DNA of 64,000 bases, taken from positions 3,172,409 through 3,236,408 of the forward strand of contig CM035351.1 of NCBI GenBank assembly GCA_020137815.1, written 5' to 3'. This DNA comes from Hormiphora californensis (lineage: Eukaryota; Ctenophora; Tentaculata; Cydippida; Pleurobrachiidae). The notes beneath the pieces are model-generated. The model was not told the DNA's origin and searched no databases. It saw only the letters and a list, made by a program, of their open reading frames with translations. Numbering within the stretch: position 1 is the stretch's first letter; each line of letters starts with the position of its first letter. A program made the position numbers and the translations under genes. Shown here piece by piece: positions 24,401 through 41,138 of the stretch.

Positions 24401-26342
24401 GAGAGATCTCTTCGCGCTAGATCTGTCTGTGTGGTTTGTGTGTCTGTTCGTTTGTTTGTCTCTATCTGTGCATCTATGATCCACCCCGGAATATTATCTA
24501 AGACCTCTTCCCTCTCCCAGGTCCTAGAATACATAGTGAAATCATATCTAGCTGGGAAGTTCAACAAAGTCCCAGAGCTGTTCAATCTCCAAGAAAGCTT
24601 GTCCCGCAGTATCTCAAAAGCTGTATTTGCTCTGGATAAGATTTGGTTGAGTTTCATCCTTACTACGCCGGTATCGTGGCAAAACATTGGTAGGTACTAA
24701 AAACATTTGTTCTTAACCATAACTAAATCTAGCTTCCGTTCTAACTTCCGTCCTTCTCTCGACCCTCACTCACCCATCCTGTCCCTCCAGAGACCCTATC
24801 TCACCCCTCCTCCCCTCCAGAGACCCTATCTCGACCCTCTCTCACCCATCCTGTCCCTCCAGAGACCCTATCTCACCCCTCCTCCCCTCCAGAGACCCTA
24901 TCTTACCTATTCTCCCCTCCAGAGACCCTATCTTACCTATTCTCCCTCCAGAGACCCTATCTCACCCCTCCTCCCCTCCAGAGACCCTATCTCGACCCTC
25001 TCTCACCCATCCTGTCCCTCCAGAGACCCTATCTCACCCCTCCTCCCCTCCAGAGACCCTATCTCACCTATTCTCCCCTCCAGAGACCCTATCTTACCTA
25101 TTCTCCCTCCAGAGACCCTATCTTACCTATTCTCCCTCCAGAGACCCTATCTTACCTATTCTCCCCTCCAGAGACCCTATCTTACCTATTCTCCCTCCAG
25201 AGACCCTATCTTACCTATTCTCCCCTCCAGAGACCCTAGTTACAGCTGCTAAAGACGACCTGTCCATGATCGAATGTGACAACCTAATAGACAACAGAGA
25301 CTACAACTGCAACGAACAATGTTCACCCCGTGCGGCAGAACTTGCTGAAATACAGAAAAACATGAGCTTCGCCCACGACTCCCTCTATGTTCGCATGCGA
25401 CGCTTCATGATTGAGGGAATTACAGCGCTGGTGAGCGGCGAAGATGTGGCCCCTCTTTTGGAGCGGTACCTGACTGAAGTTGTAGAGCGGGCTGTTGAGA
25501 TCCCATGTAGAGGGGATCTTCCTGTGTACCTTATGATGTCTAACAGCATGGCTCCCTGGGTCCAGTATGTTCCTTATCTTGGTACAGCGGTGGAACAGGC
25601 TCATGCTCTGTCTAGGTTGACAGTGGGTGGAGAGCAGGGAGAGTATACTGGCAAGGAGTTGTTAGCAGAGTTTGGGAAGATCGTGGAAATTACGAGGGGG
25701 AAAGTGATAGCTGAAGATGGGACGTTAGAGAACTCAAACTTGGCGTACCTTTCTTGTCTCATACAGGTATTGAAATTGCCAAAATTTTTAAATATCCGAT
25801 CTATGTTAGATTTTTCACTGTCTGCATTCTCTAATCCCCTTCTAACCTCCACTCCCTCCCCCTCAGTGTCTATGTTTCACCGTGGTTTGCTACTCCCCGG
25901 GAGTGTCTGCTTGCAGGGTGGTCCGAAAAAAGAAGGCCCTGGCAGAGGCATCACTGGCAGATCTCAAGAACATGATTTCAGACACCCAGAAATTGTGTGA
26001 GGAATGCAAATCGTTAGCGGTTGTGTTCAAACTAACCAACCTCAGCATAGACAAGGTGAGAGTTTGAGGAACCGGGATTTTGTTGGTGGTTACGTTGGTT
26101 CCCTGTCATGTTCATAATGTTGTTTGTAAATTTTAGACATGTACATCTTTGATATTATGAATGCCATCTCACTCTTTGTTTGATTTCAGGAGGACAGCGT
26201 GGATAGTAAGATAGCTTCCAGCGTAGAATGGACAATAGAGAATTTCTCGCGGGTCCTAGATAAGATGGCCAATCTAGCAAAGACATTTTCAATGGTACAG
26301 AGACCGGGGACTGTAGTAAAGAAACAGGGGAAACAATCATGA
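18442..26342 (+). CDS. NAA25: N-alpha-acetyltransferase 25, NatB auxiliary subunit
   Basis: TPR-rich partner of NAA20 in the NatB complex, which acetylates nascent Met-Asp/Glu/Asn N-termini at the ribosome. Thirteen exons, all GT-AG and in phase: 18442-18825, 19749-19923, 20126-20315, 20461-20565, 20727-20944, 23097-23324, 23577-23676, 23785-23881, 24060-24212, 24521-24689, 25231-25766, 25867-26055, 26190-26342, giving about 898 residues (human 972). Exon 1 is the best match (RRLRPIYD-like KLRPLYDALDNLNNKQ, ADKLLKKEKDLHCAKVLKAL, TPNSEDHLTQLFMSYVRVQEYKK); exon 10 keeps EYIVKSYLAGKFNKVPEL; exon 12 keeps a short KKK run. An acceptor TTCTTGTCTAG ends at 18415. Introns hold a PHD-finger ORF, a foldback transposon and two splice-site minisatellites. 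NOP10 and RPL18 follow on the same strand. Confidence 0.93.
19006..19287 (+). CDS. PHD-finger protein nested in NAA25 intron 1
   Basis: A 93-residue ORF with a single C4HC3 PHD finger: FCPC, then GCSTCSGWFHLSCVG, then WTCPRC. PHD fingers read histone H3 tails or serve as interaction modules. It is on the host strand, with its own acceptor (CTTCCTATCTAG, ending at 18994) eleven bases before the ATG and an AATAAA near 19634. It could be a small trans-spliced nested gene, or the ORF1 remnant of a non-LTR retrotransposon, since PHD fingers occur in some CR1-like ORF1 proteins. No repeat flanks prove the latter, although a pure TTTCAAG-type pentad repeat follows at about 19699-19738. Confidence 0.6.
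   Translation: MSTMPNTKCNDNLDVDVYKTYNELEEIEKKWPGSKGEFYFCPCRRYLPGVTAIGCSTCSGWFHLSCVGIAGLNKEALKSIKWTCPRCLPLHSR
19699..19738. repeat. TTTCAAG tandem repeat before NAA25 exon 2
   Basis: About six head-to-tail copies of TTTCAAG, ending ten bases before the exon 2 acceptor. It may be the tail of a retrotransposed segment that includes the PHD ORF. Confidence 0.8.
21028..22230. mobile_element. 1.2-kb foldback DNA transposon, TA target (Tc1/mariner-like)
   Basis: Ends TA-CAGGGTGTCCCACTG and CAGTGGGACACCCTG-TA. The inverted arms are about 380 bp (21028-21405 and 21855-22230) and diverge by a few percent; the centre is unique. There is no transposase. It lies in NAA25 intron 5 and would form a large hairpin in the pre-mRNA. 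Confidence 0.88.
22336..23096 (+). repeat. Minisatellite of copied 3' splice sites, NAA25 intron 5
   Basis: About eleven copies of a unit of roughly 55-60 bp, each with ACTAAC branch-point words, a pyrimidine tract and CTCTCAG followed by GTCGAYTGACTAACTGAC. The real acceptor at 23096 is followed by GTCGACTGACTGCTCC, so the array is an expansion of the intron end plus the first exon bases. Use of a decoy would read GT CGA TTG ACT AAC TGA and stop. Confidence 0.93.
23507..23565. repeat. Dispersed repeat, copy 1
   Basis: CCAAGTTAGACTGTT followed by an AAAATAAAAGAGTTTG stretch and AACAAAACAAA recurs at about 57338-57387 in PHGDH intron 4. It looks like the tail of a short interspersed element; both copies are in introns. 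Confidence 0.75.
24764..25230 (+). repeat. Minisatellite of copied 3' splice sites, NAA25 intron 10
   Basis: Fourteen copies of CTCCAG-AGACCCTATCT spaced 27-60 bp apart, ending in the real acceptor CTCCCCTCCAG at 25230 and exon start AGACCCTAG. The array therefore repeats the intron end and the first eight exon bases. The long repetitive ORF over it is not a protein gene. Confidence 0.93.
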
Positions 26343-26370
26343 GAGAAAGAGAAGAGTACTGTGTGATATT

Positions 26371-26564
<194 letters not shown>

Positions 26565-26710
26565 CGTGCTTGCTCATTTACCAGATGTGTGTATTTTTGA
26601 TGTGACGATTATTTTCTCGTAGAAAAAAAGAAAGTTCCTCTTCTAAATCTCCCTGACTTGAATACACTCCCCCAAGTCCCATAACATCTTTAATTTCATT
26701 GTAGCACGGT

Positions 26711-26905
26711 ATGTATCTGCAGTTTTACACCGATGACAATGGAAAGAGGGTCTACACTTTGAAGAAGATTAACCCCACCGGTACCCCCACCATCTCTGCT
26801 CACCCTGCCCGGTTTAGCCCTGACGATAAGTACTCTAAACACAGAATCCTGACCAAGGAGAGGTTTGGTATCCTGCCAACTCAACAACCCGCTCCTACCT
26901 ACTGA
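26711..26905 (+). CDS. NOP10: H/ACA snoRNP protein NOP10
   Basis: Small nucleolar protein that joins dyskerin, NHP2 and GAR1 in H/ACA particles guiding pseudouridylation of rRNA, and in telomerase. 64 residues, exactly the human length, in one exon. It keeps [29 protein letters not shown] and TQQPAP. The acceptor TTTCATTGTAG ends at 26704, six bases before the ATG. NAA25 ends 368 bp upstream and RPL18 begins 327 bp downstream on the same strand. Confidence 0.96.
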   Translation: MYLQFYTDDNGKRVYTLKKINPTGTPTISAHPARFSPDDKYSKHRILTKERFGILPTQQPAPTY

Positions 26906-27101
26906 GAGGGAGGGTGTGGATATATGTATCTTCAATGTGGTTCAGAGAGAGAGGGCGGGAAAATATGGACAAATAATATGCCAACTGCAGGACTGTAATT
27001 TATTTCAATTTAACTTATTCTTTTACGAAAAGTAATAACCATTTTATCAATTACATTTCCCAAGATTGATAGAACCCTGGCCTCACAATTTAATTAAGCT
27101 G

Positions 27102-27221
27102 CCCTAACCACCGCCCCTCTCGTTGAAATTAAGTTTCCCTAACCACTCCCTCTAGTTCAGAAACCCTAACCACCTCTCTCTCCTTCTGTCGCCCTAACCA
27201 CTTTCTCATTCTGATCTATAG
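27102..27221 (+). promoter_or_regulatory. Tandem CCCTAACCAC branch-point-like motifs and acceptor before RPL18
   Basis: CCCTAACCAC occurs four times (27102, about 27137, 27163, 27192), each followed by pyrimidines, and the last leads to the acceptor GATCTATAG at 27221. CTAAC is the apparent branch-point word in this genome. This looks like a reiterated 3' splice region of an outron or 5' UTR intron. Confidence 0.6.
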
Positions 27222-27232
27222 CTCATAGGAAG

Positions 27233-28056
27233 ATGGGTATTGACATCAACCATAAGCACGACCGAAAGGTCCACAGGACCGAGCCAGTCTCCCAGAATGT
27301 CTACATCAGGCTGCTGGTGAAGCTGTACAGGTTCCTCGCCCGACGAACCAACGGCAAATTCAACCAGGTACAGACATTTCCTCGATCACAAAGATAAATT
27401 ATATTCCCCGTATAATAACTGAAATCCTCCTCTAATTAACTCCATTCAATTAATTAATTAACTAATTCCCCCCCCCCTGCAGGTCATCCTGAAGAGGCTG
27501 TTTATGTCCCGACAGAACAGGCCCGCTATCTCTCTGGCTCGAATTGCCAGGCAGATGAAGAACAAGAGCAGGGCTGGCAAGACCGTCGTTGTTGTTCGGA
27601 ACCGTCACTGATGACAAGAGGATCTTTGAGGTGAGCTAGCCATCTTGATATGCAAAGGCCCCTTCTTTATGTCAAGGAGCAATCCTTTGATTCCTGTCTC
27701 TTGAAATTTAAAATAATGGCAGACCCCTTAATTGTGATGAGACCCAAATTAACCTCCCTGATCTTCCCACCCAGGTGCCCAAGGTGAAGGTGTGTGCTCT
27801 AAGGTTCACAGAGGGAGCCAGGACCAGAATCATGAAGGCTGGTGGATCTTGCATTACATTCGAGCAGCTGGCTGTTGAGGCTCCCCTCGGACAGAACACT
27901 GTCGTTCTGCAGGGAAGGAGGACCGCCAGGGAGACCAACTCTCACTTCGGTGCCCCTGGACTTCCCAACTCCCATGCCAAGCCCTTCGTGCGAGAGAAGA
28001 GCAGGAACCACGAGATGGCTCGAGGCCGAAGGAAGACTTGCGGATACAAGAAATAG
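27233..28056 (+). CDS. RPL18: 60S ribosomal protein L18 (eL18), with one single-base frame break
   Basis: Large-subunit ribosomal protein. Exons 27233-27367, 27483-27630, 27775-28056. Conserved stretches are [61 protein letters not shown] and [12 protein letters not shown]. In exon 2 the reading GTC GTT GTT GTT meets an extra C at 27597; skipping it restores GGA ACC GTC ACT GAT GAC (GTVTDD, the conserved motif), otherwise TGA TGA follows. With the base skipped the product is 187 residues (human 188). Introns are intact, so this is not a processed pseudogene. The base is either a sequence error or a +1 recoding site. Confidence 0.95.
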
Positions 28057-28196
28057 GATGTTTGTCATTTCAACCCCGTCTTTTATTTTTATCCATTGAA
28101 ATGTGATGCGTTTTGTTCTTTGTACAACTTTTGGTTGGGTGGGGTGAGACTTGGTCGATCAGGCAAACTTATGTGGGTGTTGGAACCAGAATGATG

Positions 28197-28520
28197 TCTC
28201 GCAATGCAACATTGTACTGGAGAGAACCGCGGTCAGAGCATTGGCCTGACAGATGCGTCTGTCGCAGGCCAATGCTGGCCGCGGTTCTGTAACAGAAGGG
28301 ATGTCATTATCTGGCGTCACATGACCCAACCTCACGTTGTCTGGCTGGCCCGATGGATACTGGCGGATTTAAAAGAGGCTCTGCCGAGCCGCCAGACAGA
28401 CCTCACGCAGAAAAATGGCTCAGCAATGACAGGCACCCCCCTGGTGACGTGAAACAGGTCACTTCGAATAACAATTTACGCCTTGAGAAAGGACGCAGCC
28501 AAGATTGTTGCATTGCGAGA
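28197..28520. mobile_element. Short TIR element downstream of RPL18
   Basis: Inverted ends TCTCGCAATGCAACA (28197-28211) and its complement (28506-28520) enclose 324 bp. Near the left end is a 66-bp hairpin, 28223-28288, with arms AGAACCGCGG and CAGGCCAATGC-type words related to motifs at 4355, 6366, 28230 and 48890. No coding capacity and no clear target duplication. Confidence 0.65.
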
Positions 28521-28579
28521 CGAGGTTTGTTCAAATGAAAACACGGCAATTTTAAGATAAAATTGGAAAATAACATAAG

Positions 28580-30114
28580 TTATGCTACACTCCCAGCGTT
28601 CGAGGCGATCTTGGGCCAGAAGTCTGCACATTCCTTTGCCACTGGTCCCGTGATAGCTGAGCCTGAAAAGGAGAATGGGGTCAGGTTGTGTCAAATAATT
28701 GGGTCACGTATCTGGTCAAATCTCGCGCAAGAAGAAACCGCGCCGCGCGCAGTATGTAGCTAAGATTGTCCGATTGTTTACTGCTCACATTTGTTCTCAC
28801 AGGGTTTGAGTTGTCGCGCGCTACGTATAAAGTAAAAATCTCAATGCGATATGTACCACACATGACATTGGGACAAGTACACTAAGTGTATCAAGAGAGT
28901 ACACGAATACACAGACTGCAGATTTGTTTGATATTCGATATTTAACCGAAATTTTTTGAAGAGACCTATTAAAGATCGTATCACAAATAGTTTAATTGTA
29001 CGCGTGTTCCAATTAGAATGTGGGATTTTAATTACCTTTCATTTCACCCTTCGGATTGACTATCACGCCCGCATTATCTTCGAAGTAGATGAACATACCA
29101 TTCTTCCTTCGGTAAGGCTTCCTCTGGCGAACCACCACGGCCGGCATAACTGGAGGGAATGTGGTTAGTGAAATGGGGAAAGGTGGTTAGGGAACTGAAG
29201 ATCAGAGATTAGATTCGGGAATTGAGGGAGGTTGGTTGTGTATATAGGAGAGGGTGGTTGGATTGGGCAGAGAAGTGGGGGAGGGGGTGGTTAGGGCCGA
29301 TAATGTTATGTATTGTTATGTAATCGAGGGAATGTGGTTTTGGGAGGGTGATTAGTTAGGAAACTAGGAGAGGATATTAGGGAATTGAGAGAGGGTGGTT
29401 AGGAAACTAGGAGAGGATATTAGGGAATTGAGAGAGGGTGGTTAGGAAACTAGGAGAGGATATTAGGGAATTGAGAGAGGGTGGTTAGGAAACTAGGAGA
29501 GGATATTTGGGAATTGAGAGAGGGTGGTTAGGAAACTAAGAGAGGATATTAGGGAATTGAGAAAGGGTGGTTAGGAAACTAGGAGAGGATATTAGGGAAT
29601 TGAGAGAGGGTGGTTAGGAAACTAAGAGAGGATATTAGGGAATTGAGAAAGGGTGGTTAGGAAACTAGGAGAGGATATTAGGGGATTGAGAGAGGGTGGT
29701 TAGGAAACTAGGAGAGGATATTAGGGAATTGAGAGAGGATATTAGGGAATTGAGAGGGTTGTTAGGGATTTGAGTGAGAGTTGTTAGGGGATTGAAGGAG
29801 GGTGCATTTCTGATGCTGGATATATCAACTAATGGTTAATGTGTGCACTCTATTTCATAGTTTTACAACTTATTCTATCAACTCACCCTTTTTCCTCAGC
29901 TCAGGCTTTCCCTTCTTGACGGTAGCCAGGAACATGTCACCAGTAGCAGCGGAAGGCATCCTGTTAAGCCTGGCTCCGAACCCGTGGACAGCAATCAGGT
30001 ACAAGTTCTTGGCATCCAGTGTTATCTGCGCAGTTCATGGTGGCAGCAACAGGCAGACCAAGGGAGATCTTGAACTTGGATCCAGCGGATCCACCACGAC
30101 CCTCTCTTAGACAT
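28580..30114 (-). CDS. RPL23: 60S ribosomal protein L23 (uL14), with two single-base frame breaks
   Basis: Large-subunit protein at the subunit interface. Exons 30114-29887, 29149-29036, 28662-28580. It keeps [68 protein letters not shown] and [16 protein letters not shown]. Two bases in exon 1 are extra: a T at 30099 (AGA GGG T CGT GGT) and a T at 30014 (ACT GGA T GCC AAG). Removing both gives exactly 140 residues, the human length. Exons 2 and 3 and their splice sites are intact, so it looks like a live gene. The acceptor CCATTATTTAG is two bases before the ATG. It converges on RPL18. Confidence 0.95.
29340..29770 (-). repeat. 43-bp minisatellite in RPL23 intron 1
   Basis: About nine copies of a 43-bp unit. 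On the sense (minus) strand it reads CCTAACCACCCTCTCTC and CCTCTCCTAG, resembling the real intron end CACTAACCACATTCCCTCCAG (AG at 29150-29151). It may be another expansion of branch-point and pyrimidine-tract sequence. Confidence 0.85.
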
Positions 30115-30419
30115 GGCTAAATAATGGAGTGAAATGTGGCAATCTAATTAATCGTATGAAACGAGTAGAATAAAAGTTACCAATCAAGTAGAGCGCTAAT
30201 AATGTGTGATGTTTCTTCAACTGGTAAATTTAATTGAGCCAAAATAGCAGACCTAGAACACTAGACAACTACCATTCTTTCTATCAATATAATTGGGCAA
30301 TTTCCTAGAGCATTTATTGGCGGCCAAGATAAGCTTTGACGATCTACCTCAAGATAAATCGTAATCACGACTAGCCCCGAAAACCGCATGACGTTCATAT
30401 CCCTTTCCAGGGCCCACGA

Positions 30420-30423
<4 letters not shown>

Positions 30424-30452
<29 letters not shown>
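30424..30452. repeat. Poly(G) run of 29 bases
   Basis: Uninterrupted G, the longest mononucleotide run in the window. Shorter C runs occur near 7940, 8258, 34836 and 40404. The true length is uncertain in any assembly. Confidence 0.9.
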
Positions 30453-30455
<3 letters not shown>

Positions 30456-31059
30456 GGATTTACAAAAATTGGAAATTTAATGATATATTTTGTAGAGAAT
30501 GTGAGTGCCAATATTTTAACACTAAAGTCGGACTTTGAAATGCATAAAATTCATGGAAATCTGTTAAAAATCTTAACTTTTCCGGGAGCTTCGCCCCCTT
30601 CAAGAGATACAGGCCATACATAAAAAGAATGAAGCTGGAGAATCAGTATTCTTTCTCTCAAGAGGGCTAAAATGAGTGAAAATCTGTTAAAAAGTATCAT
30701 TTTTTCTGGGGGCGAAGCCCCCTAGACACAGGGATTCCAGTCGTGGGCACTACTTTCTGATGTCCGTAGTATGTACATTCGCAAGCCACTAAACCATTCC
30801 ATTGACAGCTCCCGCAAGGGTACCTCACATAACCTTCGGGTGACACTCCGTTCTATGTTGAAGTATTTAAGATTAAATCTGGCTGAACTCTTTTCCCGGC
30901 AGAGTTTGCTCTAGGCAGAAGGAATTTCATGAATCGGAACTTGTTTTTCATAGTGCCGGAATAGCATAGTAAATTTTTAAGGGACAGAGGAACTTCGCTC
31001 CACCCAACTCCTGAGGGAGCTTCCTTTCTCGACTGACAATTATCTTTACAATGGTCCCG

Positions 31060-31930
31060 GAGGTGATACAATATCACCAAGTTTCACCGTGAGAGATCTA
31101 GGGGTCCTTGTATCTGCAGACTGCACTTGGTCAGAACACATAGGTAGCATAACTGCCAAGGCTAGACGCATGAGTGGTTGGGCACTTAGTGTATTTCGGG
31201 ATAGATCCGATGATACTATGCTAACGCTACTGAAGTCCATCATAAGGCCTCAGGTGGAGTACTGCTGTCCTTTATGGAGCCCGGTGAAAAAGTCTGATAT
31301 CGCCCTGGTTGAAGAGGCTCAGAGACACTTCACACGTAGGATTGAGAGCTGTTCCGGCATGGGGTACTGGGACCGGCTCCAACATCTTGGTATACTGTCC
31401 CTCCAGCGGCGTCGTGAGCGATACATGATTATCCATGTCTGGAAGGTTCTTCATGAGGTAGTTCCAAACGGCACGGGTCTCCTGTTTACTGAGCACACCC
31501 GTCTTGGTACCAGAGCATTGGTCCCCCGTTACAATTACCTGGCTCAAAAATCCATATCTGGCCCTTATGACTCATCATTCGGTGTTAGAGGAGCGCAGTT
31601 GTGGAATTCCCTACCCCGTGCAGTGAGAGAGGCAACATCACTGCTCGAGTTGAAACAGTCCCTTGGGTCCTACTTAACCACCATCCCCGACCAGCCACCT
31701 GTCCGCGGTTACCGGGTGGAGCACAGTAACTCCTTGATTGATTGGAGAAATGACCCCAGTGTGTTTAAAGAGATGGGCGAATCATAGAAGTGTGTTTTGC
31801 TTTTCATTGTCATTTGGCTGATACATATAACCTGCTGACTTTCCACGTCATCTGAGTGTTGGCTCCTTTTGAGCTAAAGCTTTGTGTACAATACTAAATT
31901 TATTTATGAATGTTTATGAATGTTTATGAA
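31060..31930 (+). mobile_element. 3' fragment of a second non-LTR retrotransposon
   Basis: A 232-residue reading (31089-31787) matches the C-terminal domain of CR1/Jockey-type reverse transcriptases: DLGVLVSADCTWSEHI, SIIRPQVEYCCPLWSP, FTRRIESCSGMGYWDRL and LQRRRERYMIIHVWKVLH, ending WNSLPRAVREATS. The catalytic part is missing. The 3' end has three copies of TTTATGAATG (about 31902-31931), a typical simple tail. It is a different family from the element at 14180. Confidence 0.88.
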
Positions 31931-31990
31931 TGAACCTGAGATGCGAGAGTTTGAATTGAGGGAGGTCAAAAAACCTCTTGTCCCTACGGG

Positions 31991-32086
31991 ACCAGTTACA
32001 AAATTTGAAACTGATGTCAGTTTCAATTTTGCAACTGGACCAGTTACAAAATTTGAAACTGATGTCAGTTTCAATTTTGTAACTGG
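31991..32086. repeat. Tandem pair of 48-bp hairpins
   Basis: Two head-to-tail 48-bp units (31991-32038 and 32039-32086). Each is a near-perfect palindrome from CCAGTTACAAAATT through GAAACTGA-TG-TCAGTTTC to AACTGG. They differ at one or two bases. Confidence 0.92.
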
Positions 32087-33127
32087 AGCGTATCTAAGTG
32101 GATGATTTATTTATTCAGTCTAATTTGTATACATTGGATCACAATGAGACACCACACGTCATCACGTGACCCACTAAGAGTTAACATCCTTCGTTTAAAA
32201 TTTGATGGCCAAGCATACCCTGGTCACGGATCACACTTCGCTGCCGCCGGAAGGACGACAACGTTCCGAAAAAAAGGTGACAAAGACTGAAAGTTTTTTG
32301 TGCCCGGCAAATTTCAATTTTACGTTTTAGCGCGCGCGTGAAAATGTATCTTTTGAATTTGCGCGCCACTCAAATGCAGCAGTGTATTGCCATTGACGCT
32401 CCCGCCACAAGATAAATTCCCAAAAGCGAATATTTTAGCACATCCGGTTGGAAAACACGATTAAAAACACATGTTCTTGTTTTCTGGACGATCAAATTCA
32501 AAGATGTGTATAGTGCATATAACAGCATAATCTATTTTACAAATATAAAATAAGAGATCAGTCTTCTAGTGGTATGTAACAGGTATGGAAAGTATGTATA
32601 ATTATAACGGCATGGCCGAATAGCTAATACATAGCGTGTGAATAGCCGTTAACAGTTAAACATTGAAAACACAACATTAAGATCTATGATAGGAGTACAT
32701 TGGGCAGTTATAGATCTGCGAACTACATGTTTTAGTTATCCAGCAAGATGCTTCACAATTTAAACACGCCCGTTCACAAAACATATGTCACAGCAAACCC
32801 CCCGTAAACGTTAGTAATTTGTACCCAAAATATGTTGAACTTAAGCAAAAATAAAGTGGCAAATAAAAAACGTTAGATGATAAAATTTATCATTATCAGA
32901 AGGGTGAATATAATAGAGGATAAAGAATTTTAAATTAGGGCACTGGGAATTCAGAGATTTAAGTTACCGAGATGAAGCGAGAGAAAAACGTGCAAAGAGT
33001 CACACATGTGTGAAAAGTCTTGTGTTCTATGTCCTACTATTATAATACAGCTGTATTATCTCGTTGTAATACTCTTTATATATCATTTAGCCAAAGAGTT
33101 CTGAATTTTGTGCAAAAAAGTGTGTGT

Positions 33128-33236
33128 CAGGAACCGACCGACACAAGTAAACAACCAATCAGAACTCGTTATTTAGGTCACGTGACTGGTTATCAGCCAA
33201 TCAGGGACCAGTATTTCCTGATTCGGTCGGTTCCTG
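33128..33236. mobile_element. 109-bp palindromic hAT-type MITE, copy 1
   Basis: Ends CAGGAACCGACCGA and its complement; target duplication GTGTGTGT at 33120-33127 and 33237-33244. It carries two CCAAT boxes (AACCAATCAG, GCCAATCAGG) and a TCACGTGA E-box. Copy 2 at 54739-54847 is the same length in opposite orientation. Confidence 0.93.
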
Positions 33237-33529
33237 GTGTGTGTGGAACAGCCTTCTCTGGTGAAATAACAAGTCAGGAGGGGGACAAGATCAGTGGGTC
33301 CAGCAAGGAGGGGGAAGGGACCGTCACTCTCTAAGATTCGAACCTCTGAGGTTTTGTTGGTGTTTCACCTGGCGAAGAAACAAAGGTGTTATAAAAATGA
33401 AAATTAAATTCCCAAATCAAATCAGACAACTTCGTATCAGCAAGTAATTGTAATTACACTCACACCCTTTTATATTTTATCACTCTTCAACCCTTGCATA
33501 TTTTATCACCCCCTCCACATTTATTACAC

Positions 33530-40575
<7,046 letters not shown>

Positions 40576-40583
40576 AGATAGCT

Positions 40584-41138
40584 AAAAAAGATAGAGAATA
40601 AGAGATGGAGATAGGGAGGAGCTATATATAGCTAAGAAAGATAGAGACGGAGATTTAGAGATCTGGGAGGATTGGGTAATAAGGGATATATATTTAGGGG
40701 GTAAAAGGAGGTCACCGTCATATTCAATGAGATGCATGGATCTAGCAAAAAGGGAGATACGGGAGATAAGGAGAGAGGGCTGAGGGGGGAGGACGAGATA
40801 GAGATTTGGAGATTATAGGGAAAGAGAGAAGAGAGAAATTAATAAAGAAAGGAGCGAAATTTAGAAATAAATAAAGAAAGGAGCGAAATTGAGAAGAGAG
40901 AAAATAAATAAATGAAGGAGAGAAAAATTGAGAAATAGGATACAGACAAGGGCATACAATATTGTATGTGGGGAGAAGTTGTAACTTGTAAGAGGGGGGA
41001 TATTATAAAAGAAATAGCGGGTGATGTTGGTCAGTTCCAATCGAACCTTATTAGGTCATGGTTATTACATAAGGCACGTCAACATTAAAAACACACTTCT
41101 AATTCTGAGGGCAGCATCATTACACCACACCGCGGAGA
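40584..41138. other. UPF3-MAPK intercistronic region
   Basis: About 555 bp of purine-rich, AT-rich sequence between the UPF3 stop and the MAPK acceptor. It has GAAATT/AAATAAA repeats on the plus strand. On the transcribed minus strand it is pyrimidine-rich, as expected for an outron. Confidence 0.45.

Larger units (their letters stand above)
30119..33127. other. Repeat-rich intergenic region between RPL23 and MAPK
   Basis: Contains a 29-base G run, a retrotransposon fragment, a tandem hairpin and AT-rich DNA. A CpG-rich patch at 32320-32400 (GCGCGCGCGTG) could be a promoter of unknown orientation. No host gene recognised. Confidence 0.5.

Noticed and set aside
24707-25252. 181-codon repetitive ORF (LQRPYL repeats)
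   Set aside because: It is the translation of the intron 10 minisatellite; the real exon 11 reads in a different frame and joins to NAA25.
27631-27774. C/D box snoRNA in RPL18 intron 2
   Set aside because: A GTGATGA C-like box and a CTGA D-like box are only about 25 bases apart, too close for a snoRNA, and no terminal stem is seen.
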